This document shows positions 30,381 through 38,895 of a DNA stretch of 64,000 nucleotides, one piece after another (position 1 is the first letter of the stretch; each line of letters opens with the position of its first letter). The DNA comes from Arenimonas caeni (GTDB lineage: Bacteria > Pseudomonadota > Gammaproteobacteria > Xanthomonadales > Xanthomonadaceae): contig NZ_KZ679088.1 in NCBI RefSeq assembly GCF_003024235.1, positions 1 through 64,000 on the forward strand, written 5' to 3'. The position numbers and the translations under genes are program-made. The notes under the pieces are model-generated. The model ran no database searches. It was given only the letters and a program-made list of their open reading frames with translations, and was not told where the DNA came from.

Positions 30381-30752
30381 ATGAAAACGCCCCAGGTCGT
30401 CCGTCTGCCCCTGGCCGTCGCGCCGGAAGAATCGCCCATCGCCCCCGAGCGCGTGCTTTCGGGCGCGCCCGTGCAGAGCACCTGGCTCGAGTACGCCGAC
30501 GAAGCCAGCGGTTTCTACGTCGGCCGCTGGCGCTGCACGCCGGGCAAGTGGCGCATCGCCTACACCGAGCAGGAGTACTGCCTGCTGCTTTCGGGCGTGA
30601 GCGTGCTCACCGCCGAGGACGGCAGCGCCACCACGGTGCGCGCCGGCGACGCCTTCGTCATCCCGGCGGGGTTCCGCGGCACCTGGGAGGTGCTGGAAAC
30701 CACCACCAAGCGTTTCGTCATCCACGAGCCGCCGGCACCGGGCCATGCCTGA
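30381..30752 (+). CDS. Cupin-domain protein (DUF861-like)
   Basis: A 123-residue single cupin. The small barrel contains GFYVGRWRCTPGKWRI, EQEYCLLLSG, GDAFVIPAGFRGTWEV and a closing strand, in the order seen in the DUF861/ureidoglycine-aminohydrolase-like group. The usual HxH metal ligands of the first cupin motif are not present, so metal binding is uncertain. It overlaps the ntrB start by eight bases and is likely co-transcribed with it. Confidence 0.8.
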   Translation: MKTPQVVRLPLAVAPEESPIAPERVLSGAPVQSTWLEYADEASGFYVGRWRCTPGKWRIAYTEQEYCLLLSGVSVLTAEDGSATTVRAGDAFVIPAGFRGTWEVLETTTKRFVIHEPPAPGHA

Positions 30753-31806
30753 GGCGCCGCCGCCGCTGGACCAGCTCGCCACGCCCGTCGCCTGGCTCGA
30801 TGCCGACGGTCGCGTGCTTGGCTGCAACCCGGCCTTCGCGAGCTGGCTGGGCATCAGCGCGCGCCGGCTGCAGGGCCTGGCGCTGGCCGAGCTCGACGCC
30901 GAGGGCGAGCGTCTGGCCGAACTGCTGCCGCGGCTGCGCGGCCCCGGCGAGGCGCTGCACGTGCGGCGCGGCCGGCTGGCCTTCCCGGGCGGCGCCGAAC
31001 ACTTCGCCGAGCTCTGGCTGGCCCGCACCGACGACGGCGGCGTGTGCCTGGAGGCGCATCCGGCCGACGAATTCCCCGGCGAAGACCCGGCCACCGCGCT
31101 GCCGGCCGCACTGTCGGCCGCGCTCAAGGGCCTGGCGCACGAGATCCGCAATCCGCTGGCCGGCATGAAGGGCGCAGCCCAGCTGCTGGCGCGTCGCGTC
31201 GAGGGCGACGATTCGCGCGAACTGGTCGCGCTGATCGGCAGCGAGGTCGATCGCCTCGCCGCCCTGGTCGATCGCCTGATGAACCCCGCGCCGCCGCGCG
31301 CCTTCGAACCGACCAACATCCACGTAGTGCTCGAACGCGTGCGCCAGCTGGCCGAGGCCGAAGCCGGCTGGTCGGTGAAACTGGTGCGAGACTTCGATCC
31401 GTCGCTGCCCGAATTCCCGGGCGACGCCGACCGCCTGGTGCAGGCGCTGTGGAACCTGGTGCGCAACGCGCTCGAGTCCGGCGCCACCACCGTGGCCCTG
31501 CGCACCCGCGCCGAACACCATGTGCTGATCGGCGACACGCCGCACCGCCTGGTGCTGCGCGTCGAAATCGCCGACGACGGCCGCGGCGTGCCCGAGGACC
31601 TGGCCGAGCGCATCTTCCTGCCCCTGGTGTCCGGCCGCGCCGAGGGCAGCGGCCTGGGCCTGTCGCTGGCCCAGCAGGTGGCGCGCGAGCACCGTGGCTC
31701 GCTGGGCTACCGCTCGCGCCCGGGGCATACGGTGTTCACCCTGCTGCTGCCGGTGCCCGAGGGCGAGGGCGACGGCCCGGACCAGCCCCCGGCGTCCGGC
31801 ACCTGA
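30745..31806 (+). CDS. ntrB: Nitrogen sensor histidine kinase NtrB (GlnL)
   Basis: A 353-residue cytoplasmic kinase. A PAS domain covers about residues 8-110. The phospho-His is at about 132 in LAHEIRNPLAGMKGAAQLL, which is the characteristic NtrB box. The ATPase domain has NLVRNALES, ADDGRGVP and GSGLGLSLAQQ. NtrB phosphorylates NtrC when PII is uridylylated in nitrogen limitation. Its partner ntrC lies 3.4 kb downstream instead of adjacent, with three unrelated genes between. ATG 30745 overlaps the cupin stop. Confidence 0.92.
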   Translation: MPEAPPPLDQLATPVAWLDADGRVLGCNPAFASWLGISARRLQGLALAELDAEGERLAELLPRLRGPGEALHVRRGRLAFPGGAEHFAELWLARTDDGGVCLEAHPADEFPGEDPATALPAALSAALKGLAHEIRNPLAGMKGAAQLLARRVEGDDSRELVALIGSEVDRLAALVDRLMNPAPPRAFEPTNIHVVLERVRQLAEAEAGWSVKLVRDFDPSLPEFPGDADRLVQALWNLVRNALESGATTVALRTRAEHHVLIGDTPHRLVLRVEIADDGRGVPEDLAERIFLPLVSGRAEGSGLGLSLAQQVAREHRGSLGYRSRPGHTVFTLLLPVPEGEGDGPDQPPASGT

Positions 31807-31874
31807 GTCGGCCGGGGTTGCCGCCCGGCCCCGGTACTTGCGGCACGGTTGCAGGCTGGGGGATGGCGATAGAC

Positions 31875-31895
31875 TAGTAGCGTTGAATACTACTA
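31875..31895. promoter_or_regulatory. Candidate operator of the TrmB-like regulator
   Basis: TAGTAG and CTACTA form an inverted repeat with a 9-base spacer, in an AT-rich island eight bases before the ATG of the regulator. The half-site pattern resembles TrmB-family operators, which contain TACT and AGTA. Autoregulation is an inference from position. Confidence 0.45.
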
Positions 31896-31903
31896 AGTCC
31901 TCC

Positions 31904-32740
31904 ATGGCCTCCGAACCCAGCCCCGAACAGACCCTCGCCGCCCTCGGATTCACCGAGCTCGAGACCCGGATCTACGTCGCCCTGCTCAGGCGTTCCCCGC
32001 AGACCGGTTATGGCCTGTCCAAGACCCTGGGCAAGGCGCCGGCCAACATCTACCAGGCCCTGGCCGCGCTCTCCCTGAAGGGCGCCGTCCTGCTGGAGGA
32101 AGCGGGCGGTAGCCGCAGCGCCAGCGCGGTGGCCCCGGACGAGCTGCTCGCCCGGCTTGGACGGCGCTTCGAGGCCTCCAGGGACGCCGCTGCGGATGCG
32201 CTCGCCGGGGTCCACGTGCCCACGTCGCAGAACCGCCTCTTCCAGATCCAGGACCTCGACCAGTTCTACGCCCGCGCCGAGGCGCTGATCGGGCAGGCCA
32301 GTGAAACCCTGCTCTTCGATCTGTTCCCCGGGCCGCTGCACCGGCTGCGTGCTTCGCTGGAACGGGCGCACCGGCGTGGCGTGCGCATCGCGGGGCTGGT
32401 CTACGAGCCCACGGACGCCGCGTTCCTGACCAGCCTGGCGGCCCGCGCCGCTTTCGCGCTCGAACGCTGGCCGGGCCAGCAGGCGACGATCGTCGCCGAC
32501 GCCAGCGAGTACGTGCTCGGCCTGGTGGCGCACGACGGCACGCAGCTGCTGCACGGCCTGTGGAGCGACAGCCCCTACCTGTCGTGCATGCAGCACAGCG
32601 GCCTCTCGGCCGAGATCGAACTCGGCGCGCTGGCCGCGCGCGGCACAGGCGACGGCTACGCCGGGCCCGGCCTGCTGGCCACGATGCCGCCTGGGCTGCG
32701 CCGCCTGACGGGCATCGCGACCGAAGGAGACAACCCATGA
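31904..32740 (+). CDS. TrmB-like transcriptional regulator
   Basis: A 278-residue regulator. The first 75 residues are a winged helix (LAALGFTELETRIYVALLR, then TGYGLSKTLGKAPANIYQAL), which is the TrmB HTH signature. The remainder resembles the PLD-like effector domain of TrmB proteins, which binds sugars or other small ligands. TrmB members are commoner in archaea and thermophiles than in this group, but they do occur. It overlaps the Gfo/Idh gene by ATGA at 32737-32740 and is the natural controller of that gene and the protease. Confidence 0.78.
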   Translation: MASEPSPEQTLAALGFTELETRIYVALLRRSPQTGYGLSKTLGKAPANIYQALAALSLKGAVLLEEAGGSRSASAVAPDELLARLGRRFEASRDAAADALAGVHVPTSQNRLFQIQDLDQFYARAEALIGQASETLLFDLFPGPLHRLRASLERAHRRGVRIAGLVYEPTDAAFLTSLAARAAFALERWPGQQATIVADASEYVLGLVAHDGTQLLHGLWSDSPYLSCMQHSGLSAEIELGALAARGTGDGYAGPGLLATMPPGLRRLTGIATEGDNP

Positions 32741-33861
32741 ACGACACGAACGCTGGCAGGCGCCGATTGCTGGGCGGACTGGCCGCCGCCACCGCATTGC
32801 CGTTCGCCGGGATCCCGGCGGCGTCGACGGGGTCGGCAGCCGCGGGCAAGGAGCGCACCCTGTCGAAGGACGCGCGCGTCGGCATTGCCATCGTCGGCCT
32901 CGGCGGCTACGGCGCGCTGGCGCTCGAGCGGCTGTCCCAGTCGAAGATCGCGCGCCCGGCGGCCATCGTCAGCCGGTCGCGTGAGAAGGCCCTGCAGGCG
33001 GCGGACCGGTACGGGATCCCGGCCGACGCCGTCCATGGCTACGACGACTACGCGCGCATCGCCGGCGACCAGCGCATCGATGCGGTGCACATCTGCCTGC
33101 CGGTGGGCCTGCACGCCGAACATGGCCTGCGCGCACTCGCGGCGGGCAAGCACGTGCTGTGCGAGAAGCCGCTGGCGGCCACGGTCGGGGAGGCCGAAAA
33201 ACTGGCGACGGCCGCCGAACGCGCGGGACGGGTGCTGATGCCCGCCTACCGGGCCTGGTTCTCCGATCCCGTCCAGGATGCGATCGGTCGCATCCGCCAG
33301 GGAACGCACGGCCGCCTGGTGTCCATTGATGCCCACAAGGGTTTCCCGATGGCGCTGCCGGCCGGCAACTGGCGCTTCGACCCCGCGCTGGCGGGCGGTG
33401 GCTGCCTGCTCGACATCGGCCTCTACAGCCTTCAGCTGCAGCGCTGGTTCGCCGGCGGCCTGCCGCTGGCCGTGCGCGCCGTCGCCCGCCGCGGCGACGA
33501 CCCGCGGTACGCGCACGTGGAATCGCACATCGCCTGGGTGGCAGAGTTCGCCGGCGGGGTACTGGCCACGGGCTCGGCGAGCTGGCATTACCGCAACCAG
33601 AACCGGGTGCGGATCGGCCTGGAGTCCGCCTGGCTGGACATCGACCCTGCCACGCCTGCGATGGGCGAACGCGTGCGCATCGGACTGGATGCGCCGCCCC
33701 GGATCGAGGAGCCGCAGTTCCCGCTGCGCGACCAGATCCCGCGCATGTACGACGCCTTCGCCGAGGCCTGCCTGGGCCGCAGCGAGGTTCCGGTGCCCGC
33801 GAGCGAAGGCATCGCCGACCTGCGCATGGCCGAGATGGTTTATCGCGCGGCGTTCGGCTGA
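32737..33861 (+). CDS. Gfo/Idh/MocA oxidoreductase with twin-arginine leader
   Basis: A 374-residue NAD(P)-dependent sugar oxidoreductase. Residues 8-25 (GRRRLLGGLAAATALPFA) look like a twin-arginine export signal, so the cofactor-loaded enzyme may be periplasmic, like glucose-fructose oxidoreductase of Zymomonas. The Rossmann motif is GLGGYG near residue 55, and the catalytic CEKPLA lies near 145. The Gfo C-terminal sheet domain follows. AAGGAGA provides the ribosome site. The sugar substrate is not visible. Confidence 0.85.
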   Translation: MNDTNAGRRRLLGGLAAATALPFAGIPAASTGSAAAGKERTLSKDARVGIAIVGLGGYGALALERLSQSKIARPAAIVSRSREKALQAADRYGIPADAVHGYDDYARIAGDQRIDAVHICLPVGLHAEHGLRALAAGKHVLCEKPLAATVGEAEKLATAAERAGRVLMPAYRAWFSDPVQDAIGRIRQGTHGRLVSIDAHKGFPMALPAGNWRFDPALAGGGCLLDIGLYSLQLQRWFAGGLPLAVRAVARRGDDPRYAHVESHIAWVAEFAGGVLATGSASWHYRNQNRVRIGLESAWLDIDPATPAMGERVRIGLDAPPRIEEPQFPLRDQIPRMYDAFAEACLGRSEVPVPASEGIADLRMAEMVYRAAFG

Positions 33862-33901
33862 GCCGCCGCCGCACGGCCCCCCTGCATCGAGGAGCGCACC
33901 C

Positions 33902-35134
33902 ATGCCGTACGCACCCAAAGCCCTGCTTTCCTGGCTCATCGTCTGCCTGCTGCCCTGCGCGCCCGCCGCCGCCGCGCCTGCGTCTGCGCCTGCGACGGAA
34001 GCGCCAGGGGCCGACGCGCCGGCGGTGGTGCACTTTGTCGACGGCGCACGCGACTCGGGTTGGCTCGGGTTCGAGTTCTTCCGCGACCAGCGCATCTTCC
34101 TGCCGGCGCGCGTCAACGGCCGCGACACCGTGCTGCTGCTCGACAGCGGCGCCGAGATGAGCGTGCTCGACAGCGCCTTCGCCGCCTCCCTCGGCCTGGC
34201 CGGCACGCGCGACGTGGTGGCCAAGGGCACCGGCGGCACGCAGGAGGCCAGCTTCCTGCCCGCGGTGGACGTCGAACTGGGAAGCCTGCGCCTGCAGGGC
34301 ATCGCCGCCGCCGCGATCGACCTTTCGGACGTCTCCGCCGCGATCGGGCACCCGCTGCCGCTGGTGCTTGGCAACGAAGTCTTCAGGCAAACGACCATCG
34401 AGATCGACTTCCAGGGCCGCCGGATCCGCTTCCTCGATGCCGACGGCTTCCAGGCGCCCGAAGGCTTCCGGAGCCTGGCCGTGTTGGACGGGCCCTCCGG
34501 AATCCGGCGGGTGGAAGCCCACCTCGAGGGCGAGGGGCCTTTGCCGTTCGACTTCGACCTCGGCAATGGCAGCCCGCTGCTGCTTTCGGCGGGTCACTGG
34601 CAGCAGGACGGTTGGCTGCGCGGGCGGCGTGTCGCGGGCGCCTTCGGTGGCGCCATCGGCGGCATGCGCGAGCAGCAGGTCACGCGCGTGCGGAGCCTGG
34701 AGCTCGCCGGATTCGAGCTCAGGGACCTGCCCGCGACCCTGGTGCCGCCGGAGGTCTCCGCGCTTGAGCCCGAACCCGCCGCCGGCAATCTCGGCCTGCC
34801 GGTTTTCACGCGCTTCCGCCTGGTCGTCGACTACCCCCGCGACCGGCTGCTGCTGGCGCCGGCCGAGGGCATGCGGGCGCCGTTCGCGCATGACCGCAGC
34901 GGCCTGTTCACGCGTCGCGAGGGGGGTGTGCTGGAGGTGGTCTACGTCGTGCCGGGCTCCCCGGCGGCCCAGGCCGGCTGGCGCGCGGGTGAGCGCATCG
35001 TGGCGATCGACGGAACGCCCGTGGCCGAGCTGGCCGATGCGGGCGCCTGGCGCCTGGGCGAACCCGGCCGCACGGTCAGCCTGGCTACCGACGACGGGCG
35101 CCTGCGACAGCTGGTGCTGGCCGACTACTTCTGA
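33902..35134 (+). CDS. Exported aspartic protease with PDZ domain
   Basis: A 410-residue protein with a signal peptide (cleavage near AAAAPA, about residue 25). The first retropepsin-like lobe has LLLDSGAEMSVL with the catalytic Asp-Ser-Gly. The second lobe has FDFDLGNGSPLLL, in which the DSG is replaced by DLGN, so it may act as a single-Asp dimer or be weak. A PDZ domain occupies about 310-400 (GSPAAQAGWRAGERIVAID). It ends 77 bases before ntrC. It belongs with the TrmB/Gfo block by orientation. Confidence 0.82.
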   Translation: MPYAPKALLSWLIVCLLPCAPAAAAPASAPATEAPGADAPAVVHFVDGARDSGWLGFEFFRDQRIFLPARVNGRDTVLLLDSGAEMSVLDSAFAASLGLAGTRDVVAKGTGGTQEASFLPAVDVELGSLRLQGIAAAAIDLSDVSAAIGHPLPLVLGNEVFRQTTIEIDFQGRRIRFLDADGFQAPEGFRSLAVLDGPSGIRRVEAHLEGEGPLPFDFDLGNGSPLLLSAGHWQQDGWLRGRRVAGAFGGAIGGMREQQVTRVRSLELAGFELRDLPATLVPPEVSALEPEPAAGNLGLPVFTRFRLVVDYPRDRLLLAPAEGMRAPFAHDRSGLFTRREGGVLEVVYVVPGSPAAQAGWRAGERIVAIDGTPVAELADAGAWRLGEPGRTVSLATDDGRLRQLVLADYF

Positions 35135-35211
35135 CGCGGCGCGCGCACGCCTTCCCGGCGTGCGCCGCGATCGTTTGCACTATGATGGTGCAAGCCTCCG
35201 AGGTCCGCCGC

Positions 35212-36639
<1,428 letters not shown>

Positions 36640-36701
36640 CCACGACTTAAGGCCGGCAGCGATAGGCTGCACGGCCACGCATCCCCTCCCAAGGACATCG
36701 A

Positions 36702-37352
36702 ATGAACCTCAAGCCGACCCTGATCGCCGCCGCCCTCGCCCTTGCGCTCACCGCCTGCAGCCCGGCCAATGACGCCGCCGCTCCGGCGGCCAACGAATAC
36801 GGCGACGGCGCCGCGCCCGCCGCCGAACCCGCCGCGGCCGAGGCCGCCGGCGGCATCGCGCTCGCGGCCCAGGCCCGCGTGGTGCTGCAGGAAGTGCAGG
36901 GCAGCGGCGTGAGCGGCGAGCTGGTGTTCAACCCCGACGGTGACGCGCTGCGCCTGACCGGCGAAGTGCGCGGCCTGCCGGCGGGCTCCACGCACGGCTT
37001 CCACGTGCACGAAACCGGCGACTGCAGCGCGCCCGACGCCACCAGCGCCGGCGGCCACTTCAACCCGATGGGCGCGCCGCACGGCGACAGCCAGGCCGAA
37101 GTGCCGCACCACGCCGGCGACATGCCCAACCTCGTGGCGGGCGACGATGGCGTGGCCCAGGCCGACAAGCGCCTGCCGGGCCTGCGCATCGGCGACGGCA
37201 GCGAGCTGGACGTGGTGGGCCGCGCGCTGATCGTGCACGCCCAGGCCGACGACTACGCCACCCAGCCCACCGGCAACGCCGGCGCGCGCATCGCCTGCGG
37301 CGTGATCGAGCTGGCCACGCCGGCGCCGGAAGCCGAAGGCCCGGCGCAGTGA
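36702..37352 (+). CDS. sodC: Cu/Zn superoxide dismutase lipoprotein
   Basis: A 216-residue SodC that dismutates superoxide in the periplasm. A lipobox (LALTAC) ends near residue 18, and an Ala/Pro-rich linker runs to about residue 48. Metal ligands are in GFHVHETGDC, GGHFNP and HGDSQAEVPHHAGD, and in LIVHAQADDY near the C-terminus. The Cys of the intrasubunit disulfide is in GDC with a partner in ARIACGV. It overlaps the GNAT gene by GTGA. Confidence 0.93.
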   Translation: MNLKPTLIAAALALALTACSPANDAAAPAANEYGDGAAPAAEPAAAEAAGGIALAAQARVVLQEVQGSGVSGELVFNPDGDALRLTGEVRGLPAGSTHGFHVHETGDCSAPDATSAGGHFNPMGAPHGDSQAEVPHHAGDMPNLVAGDDGVAQADKRLPGLRIGDGSELDVVGRALIVHAQADDYATQPTGNAGARIACGVIELATPAPEAEGPAQ

Positions 37353-37816
37353 CCGAAGCCTGGCGCATCCGCCCCGCGGGCGCGGCCGACGTGCCGCGCC
37401 TGCGCGACTGGGCGGTGGCGATGGCCCTGGAGACCGAGCACAAGCGGCTCGACCCGGCCACGGTCGAGGCCGGCATCCGCGCCGTGCTCGACGAGCCGCG
37501 GCGCGGCGCCTACTTCATCGCCGAACGCGGCGGCGAACCCGCCGGCACCCTGATGCTCACCTACGAGTGGAGCGACTGGCGCAACGGCGACTGGTGGTGG
37601 ATCCAGAGCGTCTACGTGGCCCCGGCCAGCCGCCGCCAGGGCTGCTACGCGGCGCTGTACCGGCACGTGCACGAAGCGGCGAAGGCGACGCCGCGGGTCT
37701 GCGGCCTGCGCCTGTACGTCGAGCACAACAACGCCGGCGCCCAGCGCACCTACGAGTCGCTGGGCATGGTGGACGCGGGCTACCGCATGTACGAGGCGGC
37801 GATCCCGCGCGACTGA
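37349..37816 (+). CDS. GNAT-family N-acetyltransferase
   Basis: A 155-residue acetyltransferase that starts with GTG inside the sodC stop (GTGA at 37349-37352). The acetyl-CoA-binding motif A is SVYVAPASRRQGCYAALY, and the motif B region is LYVEHNNAGAQRTYESLGM. The length is normal. The acceptor is unknown. Confidence 0.85.
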   Translation: MTEAWRIRPAGAADVPRLRDWAVAMALETEHKRLDPATVEAGIRAVLDEPRRGAYFIAERGGEPAGTLMLTYEWSDWRNGDWWWIQSVYVAPASRRQGCYAALYRHVHEAAKATPRVCGLRLYVEHNNAGAQRTYESLGMVDAGYRMYEAAIPRD

Positions 37817-37820
37817 GGCC

Positions 37821-38846
37821 TCAGGCCGGGCCCCAGTAGCCGATGCGCCGGCGGATCTTGAGCTTGCGCCACAGGTTCATCGGCTTGGGCCGGCGGTTGC
37901 GCGCGCCGGCGGCGATGAAGGCGTCGATCGCGTCGAGCACGCGCTCGCTGCTGCGGCCGTCGTAGTAGGGGTGGATGGCGTCGGCGTAGTCGCGGATCGC
38001 CTTCAGCAGTTCAGGCGGCCGCGCCAGCGCGCGCTCGATCGCCGGCTCGAACTGCCCGACCTGGTCGATGTCGATCAGCTGCGGGCCCGGCCGGCGGTTC
38101 TTGAAGGTCACCACCGGCTTGCCGGTGAGCAGGAATTCGTTGAGCGCCGACGAGGTGTCCGAGCACATCATGTCGGCCTGCGGGAACAGGTCGAGGATGT
38201 TGTCGTCGTCGGCGAAGCGCAGGTGCTCGTTCTCGAGCGCGCGGAACTTCGCCACCGTCTCCGGGTTCATCTTCGGGTGGAAGGTGACGATCCACTTCCA
38301 GCGGCCGTCGCGCGAGAGCCGGCGCACTTCCTCGTACAGCGTCTCGGCGGCGCTCCACGACGGCGAGAAGGTCGAGTGGTAGAGGATCACCGGCGTTTCG
38401 CGCACCGGCGGCAGCGGGCCGGCGATCGAGCGCAGGAAGGGGTCGAGCTTGGGCCAGCCGGTTTCGGCCACGCTGAAGTGCCCGAGCTTGTCCGACAGCG
38501 CCCGGAACTGCGCCGTGTCGCGCGGGCCGGTGGTGCAGTACAGGTCGAAGAAGCCGCGGATGTAGATGTGGCGCGGCTTGCCGGCGTCGAAGCCGTGGAA
38601 GGTCTCGACCTTCACGCCGGGGAAGAAATGCGGCACCGCGTTCGAGGAGGTGACCACCGCCTTGGGCTGCCAGGCGCGCACCTCGGCCACGGACAGCAGG
38701 CGCTCGCCCTCGACCAGGTCCTCGGCGCCGGGGCCGTCGAAGAACCAGGCCGCCTCGCCGCCACGGGCGCGGATGGCTTCCTGCAGCGGCCGCAGGATGG
38801 CCAGGGCGTAACGTTCCGATCCGTAGAGAAGGTACTTGCCGCTCAT
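37821..38846 (-). CDS. CDP-glycerol glycerophosphotransferase-family protein
   Basis: A 341-residue glycosyltransferase-like enzyme of the TagB/TarF group, which moves a glycerophosphate or related group onto a carrier. Conserved stretches include VETFHGFDAGK, YCTTGPRD, LYHSTFSPSW, HPKMNP and DMMCSDTSSALNEFLLTGKP, the last being the family donor-site motif. No membrane segment is present. In Gram-negative bacteria such enzymes decorate surface polysaccharides, so a lipopolysaccharide role is possible. The C-terminus is basic. It converges on the GNAT gene with four bases between. Confidence 0.82.
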   Translation of the reverse strand: MSGKYLLYGSERYALAILRPLQEAIRARGGEAAWFFDGPGAEDLVEGERLLSVAEVRAWQPKAVVTSSNAVPHFFPGVKVETFHGFDAGKPRHIYIRGFFDLYCTTGPRDTAQFRALSDKLGHFSVAETGWPKLDPFLRSIAGPLPPVRETPVILYHSTFSPSWSAAETLYEEVRRLSRDGRWKWIVTFHPKMNPETVAKFRALENEHLRFADDDNILDLFPQADMMCSDTSSALNEFLLTGKPVVTFKNRRPGPQLIDIDQVGQFEPAIERALARPPELLKAIRDYADAIHPYYDGRSSERVLDAIDAFIAAGARNRRPKPMNLWRKLKIRRRIGYWGPA

Positions 38847-38895
38847 TCGCGTCCTTGGGGTTGTCCGGCGTGGCGCCGAAAGAATAACAGCCGGC

